64,000 bases of DNA from Ustulina deusta (lineage: Eukaryota; Ascomycota; Sordariomycetes; Xylariales; Xylariaceae): positions 1-64,000 of the forward strand of contig JAJNNX010000015.1 in assembly GCA_023159155.1 (NCBI GenBank), read 5' to 3'. Positions 1 to 12,578 of the stretch are shown one piece after another. Positions within the stretch are counted from its first letter, which is position 1, and the number at the start of each line of letters is the position of its first letter. The notes under the pieces were generated by a model, which saw only the letters and a program-made list of their open reading frames with translations, was not told where the DNA came from and ran no database searches. The position numbers were made by a program, and so were the translations under genes.

Positions 1-3000
1 GTTTATTAAAATAATAAGACCTGTTTTATTTATAATAAAAAAAAGTATATATTAATTAACTGCTTTAACTAAAAGTTTAAAGTTTTAAATGTTTAACTAG
101 TAAAAAAAAGCCCTAATAAAAATAGCTTTAGTAGTTTATCTAACTTAAAAAACAAATAAAACTAATAAAAATCTTTTTGTTAGTCTTTTTATTTATTTTA
201 GCTAAAATATATAATTAAAACAAATCAATTATTTTTAAAATATTTATTTAATTATAAATTAATAATATTAAAATAAAAACTTTAGTTTTATATAATATTA
301 AAGCTTATACTTTTTTTAATAATTAGCTATAAATTTATATAATAAATTAAACAATAATTAAAAATAAAAATAGTTTAACTAACTAAACTTTAAAAGCTTT
401 ATAACTACTAAAATAAAATAGTTAGCAAAATCTATAAATATTTAATATATATTATAAAAATTAATAATTAATAATTTAAAAACTAAATGTTCTAAATTAT
501 TAATTTTAGCTATAATATTATTATTAGCATTAAATAGTTAATAAAACAAAATATTCTAATAAAAACCTAAAAATAATAATTAATCTAGCTAAATAATCTA
601 TTTTTATTAGCTTAATTTTTACTAATAATTATAATTAAACTTTTTAACTATAAATAATAAAATATAGATCTAAAAATATAAAAAAATATAAATTAATACA
701 ATTAAGTATTAAAAAAACACTACTAAATATTAAAACAACCCTTTAAAAATAAAATAATTATCCTAAAGATAACCAAAACTAAAAAAACAAAAAAAAACCT
801 AGAACTTCTAAACCTAAAACAAAAAAAGTCCATATAATAACTCCTAAAAAAAAAAAACCAAGCTACTATTAAAAAAATTATATAAAACTTCTAGAACTAC
901 CTCTATTAAAATAAATAAAAATAACTAACCAAAAAAACTCTAAAAAAGCCTATTATAATTAAGTTTATAATAACTAAAAATAACTATATTAAACTATTTA
1001 AAAAAACTCAAAAATAATTAATACTTTACAAAAAAAATAAACTTAAATTAACTAAGTAATACTATAAAAACTTTTAATAATAAACTAATCTTATTTTTTT
1101 TTAAAAAAAACCTCTAATATATAAAATTAATATAAAACTTTTTGCTTTTTTAGTTATTATACCTAAAAAAGTTTTTTTTAAAAAAAAAATCTAAAACCTT
1201 ACTACTATTACAACTAAAGTTTAATATAATACTAAAACTTAATAATAAAAAATATACCTTAAGCCCTTATTAATATTATATATTTATATAGTTTATTTTA
1301 TTTAAAAAAAAGTTTATAAATAAACTATTAGCTATAAACTTTATTAAATAAAATATAAACTTAAATATTATTTTTATTTTATTTATATTTAAACTTAAGT
1401 TAATTAAACATAAATTTATAATTAATTATTAATAAAAAAATATATATTTAAAAAATTAAATTATATTAGTTTTAAACATTAGTAGTACTATATTTAATTA
1501 TTATAATATTATTTAATTTATTAAACTAGATATTATTAAAACTTTTTATTAATTATTATTAATTATAAAATTATATTATTTTTTTTTTTTTAAACCTATA
1601 AAAAAGTATTTTAATAAAAAGTTTTATTTTTTAGTTTAAAATAAAACCAGCCTAGTAGCAAGCCTTTATTAATATATAAATCTAAAAATTTTTAAACAAG
1701 TTTGCAAGTGCTTATATAAATAATGTTTTAATTTATTCTAAAACTAAAAAATAATACTAGACTTATTATAAAAAAATAATCTATTGCTTATATTAAGCTA
1801 AATATTAAAAAAATATTAAAAAATCTTATTTTAATATATTATTATTAATTACTTAAAAATAATTATAAAAACTAGAGTAAAATCAGAATTAACCTTACTA
1901 AAATTTAAATAATCCTAAATTAAAACTTTAATAATTTTAAAAATACTAAATTAATTTAATTATTTTTTAAGCTTTATAATTATATTTATATATTTATTTA
2001 TTATATTAATAAAATTGCTATTTTTTTAAATTAACTATTAAAAAAAAAAAACTATTTATAATAGGACTAAAACAAAAATAAACTTTTAAACATATAAAAC
2101 TACTAGCTTATAAAACATTTGTTTTAGTTTTTTTTAGGCCCGGCTAACTAATACAAATAAAAATAAATGCTTTATATAATATAATAAAAAAAATTTTCTA
2201 GTAATAATAAAAAAATATAACTTAAAAACTTATAAAATATTTTTTTAAAATAATAACGCTAATTAAACAAACTTATTTAATTTAAAACTATAAACTTTTA
2301 ATAATAGTATAAACTTTAAAATACTATTATTTAAAGCTTTTTAAAATTAAGTTTTTTATAATAACTAATTATTAAGTTTTATTATATTTTTTAAATAAAT
2401 AGATTTTATTAATATAACAAGTATACTAGGCTAACTTTTTATTAAACTTTAATATTATTTTTTAATACTAACTAAAACAAAAAAATATAATAACTAATAC
2501 TTTATTAAAAAAAATAGCTAAGCTTTTTATAATTAAAGTTAAAAAAGCTAAAAAACAAACAATAGTATTAATTTTATTTAATAAAATACTAGGTCCTATA
2601 TTAACTATAGACCTTTTATTTAATAATTTTTTAAAAACTAACTTAATAAACCTAATTAAACAAAAAAACTAGCTATAAAAGCTAAAAAATAAAAATAAAA
2701 AGCTATACGTATTTAAAGTTATTTTAAATAAAACTGTTTTTTTTTATATAGCTTTAATTTAAAAAATTTATATATTTTTAATTATTATATACTAAAATTA
2801 ATATAAAACAATTAAAATATTAAAACAAAAATATTATTAGTTTTATTTAAAATATAATTATAAATAATATATATATAATTATTATAACTATAAAAAAAAT
2901 AAAATATTATAAAATAAAACTTTTACCTTTTTTGATTTATTATTTATACTAGCTATAATATAATAATATATAATAATAAATAGTAAAAATATATTACTTA

Positions 3001-4259
3001 ACTAATAGAGTTATAACTATATATAAATATTTATAAACAAGTTTAATTATCTAATTATAACTTTACTTAGCAAAAAAACAAATATTATAAAATTGCTAGC
3101 TATATAATACTATAAAAGTTTATATAAATCTTTTAATATATTAAATATATAAATATTAAATAATATAAAACTATTTATTTCTAAGTTTATAGTAATAATT
3201 AATAGTTTTATAAATATTAAGCATTATTTTAGTAGTGCTTACTATTTTTAAACCTAAAAAGCAATAAAATTAACTAATTAAAAACTAGACTAATAATTTT
3301 GTTTCTATATTAATAAATACTAAAATAATTAAAATATTTATTTTTTATTTTAGATTTTATATATAATTTTTTATAATATTTATTAATTAATATATTATTA
3401 TTAAAAATAGCAATAAAAATTAAAACATAAAACTTTTTAATAATAAACATTAATAAAACTATTATAAATTCTAATACTAAATAATAAATATTTAAACTGG
3501 TCCGCTAAACTTAGAACATTTAAAAAATAGCATATAATATAGCAACCCTTATATAAAAATAATACAAACTATAAGCTAATAAAAAAAAACGCTTAATAAA
3601 TTTTAAAATAAAAAATAAAGTTTTTTTAAAAAAGAAAAGTTTTGTAACATAAGTACTAACTATTAAATTAAACTTTTAATTAGTCGGACCTTTTAAAATT
3701 CTAAAAAAACAAAAATTTAGCTATATTTTTAATTTGTTTAATTTTTATAAAATAAAAAACCTATTTTATACTAACCGATTACAAAAAATAAATAATAACT
3801 TTTTATTTTAACAAATCTAATTATTATTTTTAGCTAAAAATATTAATAATAAACCAAAATTTAAAATTAAACAAATTAAACAATTAAAAGTATATAAAAA
3901 AAACAAAAAATTATAATACTAAATTATTTAAAAAAGCTATAATTTTAATAATATTTAATATATAGCTTAGAATTTTAAAAATATATTAATTAAATTTAAT
4001 TAATTTTATAAAATTTATAAAAAAGCTTTTAAATTTTTTATAAAATTATAAAAATAAATATATATAGTAATAGCTAACAAGTTTATAAATAATTATAAAA
4101 ATAATAATAAAACAATATAATATAAAAAAATTATATAAATTTAATATTATTAGTAACTTCGAATTAAAACTATGTTTAAATTTTTAGTTTTAAAAAAAAA
4201 TAGTATAATAATTAGTATAGTTTTGGCAAAACTTATAAAAACTCTAGGCTTATATAGCA

Positions 4260-4438
4260 ATAAAATAAAAAGTTTACGCACGGACTAACTTAACTTTATA
4301 GCTATATATACAGAATTTATATCTACCTACTCTATAAACTCTATCTTTTTTTCTTTTTTTCTTTCTTTTTTAGCTTAAAGTCTTTGTCCATAGTATTAAT
4401 AAACTAGCTATAGAAGCTTTACTCGACTGATCGTGACA
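4260..4438 (-). mobile_element. possible LTR edge inside the AT-rich block
   Basis: A short stretch with clearly higher G+C than its surroundings. Read on the minus strand it begins TGTCACGATCAGTCGAG at 4438, and TG is the usual first dinucleotide of an LTR. It contains a TATA-like run and a polypurine-rich tract around 4340-4375 (pyrimidines on plus). It sits exactly where the strand bias of the block flips. No second copy was found by eye, so the LTR reading is a hypothesis. Confidence 0.3.
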
Positions 4439-6347
4439 GGGGTAAAGCGGTGTTTATATATGTTTTTGCTTTATAACTTTAATTATAAATAATAATTTTA
4501 AAATAAGTAAAGCTTTTCTATTTGTAAGACTTGCTATTTATAGTATAAAAAGAAATTATTTTAGTTTTTTTAATATATTTAAATATATTATAATTAAGTA
4601 GTATCTTTTATATTTTAATATATTTAATTATTTTGTTTAATATAATAGTAGTAGCTAGGTTAAATAATTTAATAATATTATATAAAAAAGGTTGGTTTTA
4701 ATTATTATTAATAGTAATTGTTTAATTATTTAAAATTAAAAACAATAGATTTTTAGATTTGTTAAATTTATTAAATAATAGCTAAACAAAAATTTTAGTA
4801 ATATTATATATTATATTTATAGTTTTAGGTAGTAATAAAAATAATAATAAAGCTATATTATATAGATCTAATATAATATTAGCTAAAAAAAAAAATTATA
4901 AAAGCTTTTTTAAAGCTAATAAAATGTTTTTTTAAAGCGCCTGCTTTAATTGTTTTTTAGTTTAATAGCATTATTAATATTATTAGGTTTATTTTTATTA
5001 AAATTAGGGTTATAATCTAGCTAAAATATATTAATTTGATTTATAATATGTAGTAAAGTATAGAAGCTTTTTTTATTTATATTATAATAGATTATTTAAT
5101 TTCTAATTATATAAGTCTAAGCAACTTTTGTTTAAAAAATATTATTAAGTATATTATTTCTGCTTTGCTAATTATTATAAAATTAATTATTGTTTTATTA
5201 TTAATTATAAGAATAATTGTTTTTAAAAAAAGCTTTAGGCTATTGCTTTACTAGTTTTATATTTATTTTTTTAGCTTTAGCTTTATTTTATAAAAAAAAA
5301 CTAAAAGTTTATTAGCTTAGGAATAAAAAAAGTTTATTATGCTTTTAAAAAAGCTAGCTTTAATAAAAATAGCTTTAAATAGTAGTAGAAAAAAATTAAT
5401 ATATAAATTAGTTATATTAAACTTTATAGTATTATAGTTAGAATTAGTATTTTTTTTAATTAAAGCTTTTAAATTATTAATATATATTTTTTTAGGTTTA
5501 GCAAACTTTAGTAGATTTATACTAGTTCTTTAATACTATATATTTTTAATTATTAATTTAATTTTAAATATTTTAAATAGTATTATTGCTAATTTATAGC
5601 TTAATAAATAGCTTAAAACTATTATTAAAATGTTTAAATATTTGTTTAATAATATAATTTTTATTTATATAGCTTATTTTGTAATAATATTTTATTTTAG
5701 AGTTAATATAAATTTTAATAGGTTTTTTTTTTTATTAGTAAAATTATATTATCTTTTATTTGTTTGTTATATAATTTTAAGCTAGTTTTTTTAAAAACAT
5801 TGTTTTAAGTAATATTTAGCTTAAATAAGATTTTAAATAATTTATTGCTTAATATTTTATGTAAAACTTTTAAACTAGTATATTTTAAATAAATTAAAAT
5901 CAAGTATAATATTAATACTAAAATTTTAGAAAACTATAGCTTTGCTTTATTTTTATTTAAAGTGCTTAAACTTATTAATATACTAAATAATTAAAATAAA
6001 ATTATAATATTTAAATAAAAAAGGCTTTATTATATTATATAGCTACTAAAAGCTATAGTATTAATTATTAAAGTTTTAATTAGAATGCTAATTTATTTGT
6101 AGATTCTGCTATAATATAGCTAGGGCAATTAGAAAAACAGCGCTATTTATATTATTATTGTTAATTTTATTAGGCGTTAGATTTTATTATAGTAAAAGCT
6201 GATTAGGAACTCTAGTTAAAAGCAATGTTCTAAATTGGCTATTTATATTAATATTAAAACAAACGTTTTAAAAAGAAAATCTATTAAAAGTAATAATTAT
6301 ATTTAAGTAAACTTATAGTTATATTAAAGTAATTTAAGCCTAGGGCA

Positions 6348-6578
6348 AATATAGCTAAGCTTGTAGCAAATATAGCTAAGTTTGTAGCAAATATAGCTAA
6401 GTTTGCAATAAATATAACTAAATTTATAGTAAATATAGCTAAATCTATAGCAAATATAGCTAAGTCTATAGCAAATATAGTTAAATTTATAGTAAATATA
6501 GCTAAGTCTATAAAAAATATAACTAAATTTATAGCAGATATAGCTAAGTTTGTAGTAGATATAACTATTTTTATAGCT
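6348..6578. repeat. 21-bp minisatellite, about 11 units
   Basis: The core ATAGCTAAGTTTGTAGCAAAT and variants recur with an exact 21-base period: cores start at 6351, 6372, 6393, 6414, 6435, 6456, 6477, 6498, 6519, 6540 and 6561. Because 21 is a multiple of three, the minus strand holds an 86-codon open frame encoding a Tyr/Lys/Ser heptapeptide repeat. That frame is best explained by the period, not by a gene. Units differ mainly by A/G and C/T transitions, as expected if RIP acted after amplification. Confidence 0.9.
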
Positions 6579-8480
6579 AAGCAAAAGTTTAATATTATAA
6601 AAATTTTATTAATACTTATTATATTAAAGATATATAAAGCATATATAAAAAGGCACCCGGTAGTATTTATATAAATAAATAAAAAATAGAAGCTTAGAAA
6701 ACGCTTATTATTATAAGTATAATAAATATTTAAAATTTATTAAAAGCTTATAAGGCGCTAGTTGTTATAAAAATAGGCTATAAAATAAAGCTTAGCGTTT
6801 AAATTATATTTGCTAAATAAAATAAAAAAGATTAAATAATAATAAAAAAGCTAAATTATTAAATAAAAATAATTAGTTAAGCAGTAGATTTTATAATTAA
6901 AAGTAAATACTACTAATTTTATAACAAATAAGTTTTTTATTTTTTATTAGAAATTTTTATTAGTACTATATAAGCTTATAGTTAAATTTTATTTATAATA
7001 TACTATTATAATTTTAAATATTTTTTAATAAATATATTATTAATTAATTTATATATTAGTACTATATTTTGGACTTTATTTATATAGTTATATTAATTAA
7101 TAAAGCTATATTTATTAGTATATATAGTACTATAAATTATTAGTTATAATATAAAAGTAGCAAATTTTTGTTATAAACTAGTACTTAAGTAATAAATATT
7201 ACTACTAAAGTTTATAGTAAGATTTGCTTAAGTTTTTTTTAATATTATAACTAATAGCTTAGAGCTATTTTTATTATTATTTATTTTTATATTATTAATA
7301 AAAAAAAAGTCTAAAAAAAAAAAATTTAAAGCTATAAATTTTTTTTTTTTTATATATTATAAACTAAAAAATATATTAGTAATAAAGCTATATTAAAGTT
7401 TAATAAATATAATTTTAAATAGTTTATATAAAAAAAAAATATAATTATTAATTCTAGCTATAAAAATACTAGTTTTAATAATACTACTAATATTTATAGT
7501 TTTATTTATATTTAATAAAGCATTTATAATAAATTTAGCTAACCTAAATTATATATAAAACTAGTAAATAAATTTATAAAATTGTTTTAATTTATATAAA
7601 ACGTGCTTAAATATATTAATATAATAAATATTAAAATATTTATTGTTTTAAGCGGAATAAAATATATTGGGGTAAAATAAATAAAAGTTTAAATTAAAAA
7701 AATAATTTAAAAAGTAGTAATATATTTAGTAAAACTTTTAAAAATTTTATTTATTAAAAATAAATAAATAATAAAGTTTAAAACTAAAAAGTATAAAATA
7801 AAAAATAAAGTTTAAATAAAATATTTTTGTTTTTTTTAAAAAATATAACTTATTTATAAGTTTAGTAATTTTTAATGCTTTTATTATATTTAATAAAGTT
7901 TTAATAAATTAGCTATAAATATTATAAAATTATTTTTTATTAAGTTTTTTTTTTAAAAATATAAATAAAAAAATATAATAAAATATATATTAAAATTTTA
8001 AATAATACTATTTAAAAGTTTTTAATATAATTTAACAAATATATTTAAATTATTTTTATAATTAAAATAAATAATTTTAATTATTTATAATTTAGTAATA
8101 AAGCAGCAATTTAATTTATTAATTATTAATTTGGTTAATTTTTTAATTTTAAATATAGATTTTACTAATTTTAGTATTTTGGCGTTTTAAAAATTATCCG
8201 ATTAGCAATAATTAAAATAATAATAAGATTTAAGAACAAGATCTAAAAAGTTAATTAAGCTATATAAATTATTTTTTGACCGTTCTAACAAACAAAAACG
8301 TTAGAATAATTGCTAGCTATTATATAATAAGCTGCAATTAATATATTATAGCATATAGTATGTGCTAGCTATATATTATATAAAAAAAAACAATCTAAAT
8401 AGAACTTAGATATAATTTACTAAAAGAAAAAATTTCTGTTCTAACTTCTATAGGCAAAGGTCAAACTATAATATAGAATA

Positions 8481-9123
8481 AGTAGGGCTAAGTCATGTGA
8501 CACTGACCCAGTCGTATGACGTAACAATTATACTTGCCCCTTACTGAAACTGCCATGTCCTTTCTCCATCTCTCATGCAGCATCAATTTTGATGAGTTAG
8601 CTCGCCTAGCACGTTATGGCATTAACCTATACTGAGTTCTACCACTTGTAGCTCGAGGGCGATTCCCGATCAATGAATAACATAATGCAGCCAGTAAGCT
8701 ATCCTCTGGCCTGGACCCGGTGCGTCGACCCATGTCCATTTTTCTGACGGCAATTATACGTCATTTTTTATCATGCCAATCAAACGGCTTGCGCATGGAC
8801 CTACACTTGTTTTAATAAATCCGAAGCTCCCGAATGCGTCCAATTAGGAATCATATGTCATTACCTAATCGTTTGAATATGTTCAAAGCCGATGTTGCTC
8901 TCAAGCTAAATGCCTAGACCAGGGGACCAACGAAGCCGAAAGAGCAGCCAGGACCTAAAATTGAGTCTGTCGCTTGAAGCGGCCACCCAGTACAATAAGA
9001 TATAGTAAAGTGTTCTCTTAGAACCCGCGGATATGCTGGGTTTCTAACACCTTGTTACCAGGGCAGCATGCCTATCTCACGCGCCATTCAGAGAATGACA
9101 CCCGAGCAGGATAAAAAAAGAGA
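8481..9123. other. boundary spacer, no gene seen
   Basis: Normal-composition DNA directly after the AT-rich block. No open frame with coding character was found on either strand. It lies downstream of the minus-strand gene that ends at 9124, so part may be that gene's 3' untranslated region. Confidence 0.5.
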
Positions 9124-10029
9124 TTAGGGTGATCCATCACCCCAGAACTCATATTCATTCCATTCTGGTGAGAAATGGGGATCTACGCTCTTCAATACGA
9201 CTTGTGCTCGAGAGCTTTGAACCTGTTCTTTGATTGGGAGCCTCTTCCTTTCGCAATGATATGCTAACTTAATCCGTGTTAGCAAGGTAGCTAGATGGCC
9301 CGAGGAATGTGAAGTCGAGAATAGATTATTTTATCTGACTACCTGCCACCTGCGCGATTCGTCGCGTCGTCTCGGCTCTGAATCCATTTTCCATACTCCG
9401 TAGCTGTGAAACAACGGTCGCAGTATCACATACTCCCGGGTTGTAAAGGGGCACATCATCTGCATTGTGCTTACTGAGGTGGCTCTTAGAGGTCTCGCTT
9501 CTGGATTTTTTACTCAGCGGGCTCTCGGCCTTTATGAACGAGCTGTTCCTTACAACTCGTGGCCGGACGATCGGCGGCTCAACTTGTCCACCGTCCTGAT
9601 TAATTTTATCGGAGCAGGACGTGAGGGAGGTGCTCGAACAATTCCGCTCTGGCCGTATATATGTGCTGGAAGGTAACTCGGTGTAGCAGGTATGACTGTT
9701 GGGTGGTGACTGAAGAAGAAAAGTTGTCTTCACTGCTTGTAAATATCGGTCTTGGGCTTCTGCACTATGCTGTGCCTGGTGATACAGAGCAAATTGAGCG
9801 CCGCAGGAGGCCTGTGAAGGGGTGAAGATGGCATCGAATTCCTACATGAACAGTCAGCGATGTTTACCGTGTCCAGCGCTCGCTACCAAACGGCCCAACA
9901 TACATCAGTAAAGTCCAGTCCGTAATCAAAGCTGCCTAATCCTGCAAGCGGCCCTGGCGCTGGCACCATTGGTGTGTCGTACGTGACAGCGCCGTAGTTA
10001 TTCCAGAAAATACCCGTATCGTAAGGCAT
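9124..10029 (-). CDS. hypothetical protein, 3 exons, 254 aa
   Basis: I do not recognise this protein. Exons on minus are 10029-9904, 9841-9343 and 9263-9124. The introns are 62 and 79 nt, with donors GTATGT and GTAGTC, acceptors TAG, and a CTAAC branch point in the second. Frames close exactly (765 nt including stop). The protein starts MPYDTGIFWNNYGAVTYDTP, has a Ser/Pro/Arg-rich basic middle, and ends in a segment rich in charged residues (ERKRLPIKEQVQ) before WNEYEFWGDGSP. There is no signal peptide or membrane helix. A nuclear regulator is conceivable but unsupported. The next upstream exon, if any, could not be found, so the start is the first plausible ATG. It is the first gene inside the RIP boundary. 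Confidence 0.6.
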
Positions 10030-11342
10030 CCCAACAGATACAAGTCAAAACTTCTCTAGACTACAATATATTCTACGTAAATGCAAAGCAGAATACCATA
10101 TGCATATATGTATCAGGTAGCGTACCGCAGAGCTGTAGCTATGCGCTTGGCGAAATAACGTCGTGATCTCGTCACAATTACTGCAGAGTGCGGGGTTCGT
10201 GAAAGGTATCGCCACCCACCGGTACATCTGGCACCCGAGTCCCCGAGGGAGAGAAGACTACCTACCAGTGAGGTGATGCTGGGTAGCCATGTCGTTTGAG
10301 TCCCATCAGCGTTGTTAGGTTTTGACTATCTATGCTGGTTTGGCTGTCTTATGGTGGATGGAGCATACTCAGCAAGGCTTGAGAACAGTCAGGATTGGGC
10401 AGTAAAAATCCAAGTCTGAAGATCTCACTGGTATCCTTGGAACTGAAGAGAAAACTTGTCAAAATACCGAGATCGATCCCGAGGCTGCTGGTAACTACAC
10501 CATTCCGACCCAACCATATCGGCACCCATCCCGTCTCCGGCGAGATTGCGGCCAACAGCTGATCAGGACTCATTAACCGTAGCACCTCAGATATCCAGAG
10601 ATAAACCTAAACCCATTCTAGGGAGTGTCCCCTAGATGTCCACACACTGTAAAAAGTTCCCAAAGTTCTCTGATTTTTTATAGCCTGCTAAGCAGCCCCT
10701 TTTTGTAATCAATAGATGAATCCTGTCAGATATCGTTTTTAACGGAAGGAGGAACGACTGGAGTGAAACGAAGGGTTTCTTCGGGCTGTTACCTGTAAAT
10801 ACGGGCTCCTAATTAGGAAACCCCATGGTTCTATTTGGGCGTTAGCGCCACATCCCTGTCGTATTACGTAAACCGGGTGTACGCTAGGTCAGTATGGCCG
10901 GGTCAGCCAGTTGGATCCTAAGTCTCTAGGTACTTTATGGCTAGGTAAGTGTGGCTAGGTCCATATAGCTAGAGCTATAGGGGCGGCTTATAGCCCTTGT
11001 TTTTAAGGGCTATCTTTTGCCCCGAAGCAGCGGGCAAAGCCGGCGTCTGTGGCTTTCTAGTCTGAGGCACCTGAGATAATCTAACAGCCCTGAGTCCACG
11101 TTCACCGAGCACAAAAGAATGTCCACAAATGCGTAGCCTGGAAAAGGCACATGATGCGTTAATAGTGCTTGTGATTTGTCAGCAATAGTAGCATAAACAT
11201 TGTTATATTTTCAGGAATAAGGTCTATGCATTGCGCCACCTATTTAATATCCAATTTTATAACATTCCTTCTATCATTTACTTGGATAGTTAGCTACCAA
11301 TCAAGATGTCAACTTTGAAACGATTCGCATATCCGACTTCTC
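10030..11342. other. intergenic, no supported gene
   Basis: Holds a 78-codon minus-strand ORF (10349-10585) and a 60-codon one (10045-10227), neither with a recognisable domain or paired splice sites. The rest is non-coding by eye. The part nearest 11342 lies downstream of the NmrA-like gene and probably holds its 3' end. Confidence 0.45.
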
Positions 11343-12578
11343 TCAAGCACCATCTCCGTGATGACTACGCTTAGCCTTCTTTGCAGGACAAAACTCGGCC
11401 GCATAGAGTTTGAAGAAAGCCGTCGGCTCCGTCGGCTTCGTGGGATGTTGCTCGGTGACGTCGTGGAACGTGTTAGTCGAGATGTAGTTCGTCTTGCCCT
11501 CGCGAACTAGACTGTAATACTCGAGGAGGTACTCAATCTCGGACTGGTCACTTTCCGACTGCGCCATTAGGACCTTCTTGGCCTCGGCTCTGGTGGCTTG
11601 CTCAGCTGTGTGCTTGATCCAACGGAGAGGTTGCAACTCACGCCGAGATATTTTCGAATTTCATCTCAATGCCCAGCGACTGACTTGCTGCCGTGGCAAG
11701 CTCCTGGCCATTGCAGAGCATGGGGCCTGGAATTCCGTCAGTAAGTAAATTTTGTCGGCCACATGATCGTGGAATTGCGGCATCCTACCGGTTACCACCA
11801 TCATTTGTCCACGATGCTTGTCGTCAAAGCCGTGTGGTCCTTTGCCGCTGAGGACGTGAGCTGCAACTTGAGCGATATCCTATGAATTGTAAGCCCGAGT
11901 CATCCCAGCATGATCTGGCTGTGCATACGCCAAGAGCAACAGGTGCGAACGTATGATTCTCACCCATGGGGATGGGAAGGATTCCCTCCTTTTGGGCCTG
12001 AGGCGCATAGATCAGGAGATTCTCGGCGTAAAAGCCAGCCCTGTAAATTTAGCACCCGAACGAAATTCTTTTAAAAAACGGTCACAATTCAACAGGATCA
12101 CAGATAAGTACCTAATGACACATGGCGATTGACCTGTCTGGGTAAACGAATCGCCCTTTAGCGCAAGATGCATGCCCTCAAGCTCGATGAACTCCCGTAG
12201 ACGGGGCTGTCTTTTCGGGTCCGCATAGTCGCATCCGACGGAGCTGATAAGCAGAACATTGGAAATACCGGCCGTCCTGGCCGCTCGAATCAACTCGGCG
12301 GAGATATCCATCTTATCGCGATGAGTAGGCGGGACCAGGCACAAAGCATCACAGCCCGTCCCCTCCAAGAGCTCAACTACGTCACGCTCGCGGCCTGGCG
12401 TATGGCGGATGACCTTGGCCCCGAGTGAGGCGAGCACTCTGGCGCGCTGTGCGCTCGGATCAAGGGCTAGCCCGACGACGGAGTCGACTTTACGCGAAAA
12501 GGGGTGCTTGAGCAGAAGCTCGCCGATGAGAAACCCGGTGTGGCCTTCGACGGCTGTGATGCAGACGTTTCGAGACAT
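11343..12578 (-). CDS. NmrA-like NAD(P)-binding protein, 5 exons, 333 aa
   Basis: Exons on minus: 12578-12112, 12040-11929, 11879-11789, 11726-11642 and 11589-11343. Frames close at 1002 nt. The N-terminus VCITAVEGHTGFLIGELLL is a Rossmann beta-alpha-beta unit with a GxxGxxG-like loop (G-H-T-G-F-L-I-G). It is followed by the NmrA-family pattern of a variable domain, LLISSVGCDYAD, and a later Y-A-E-N-L segment. Length is normal for the family. NmrA-like proteins bind NAD(P) and act as redox sensors of transcription regulators or as atypical short-chain reductases; the target cannot be told here. The tail ends in basic AKKAKRSHH, unusual for an enzyme core. The last acceptor (11590/11591) was chosen by phase among several AGs and is the weakest junction. 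Confidence 0.82.

Larger units (their letters stand above)
1..8480. repeat. AT-rich RIP-like transposon graveyard
   Basis: The whole stretch is extremely AT-rich (two sampled 120-base samples contain about 21% and 11% G+C), full of TpA and stop codons in every frame, with no open frame except a minisatellite artefact. Composition changes abruptly to ordinary fungal DNA at about 8450-8500. This is the usual appearance of transposon copies degraded by repeat-induced point mutation in Pezizomycotina. Base bias differs between the two halves: roughly 1-4400 has C above G on the plus strand and 4440-8280 has G above C, so at least two elements in opposite orientation are likely. No transposon family can be named from what remains. 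Confidence 0.85.

Noticed and set aside
6324..6584. 86-aa minus-strand ORF rich in Tyr, Lys and Ser
   Set aside because: It exists only because the 21-bp repeat unit is a multiple of three; the surrounding DNA is non-coding AT-rich.
10349..10585. 78-aa minus ORF upstream of the unknown gene
   Set aside because: No family resemblance and no splice link to the neighbouring exons; kept only as part of the intergenic entry.
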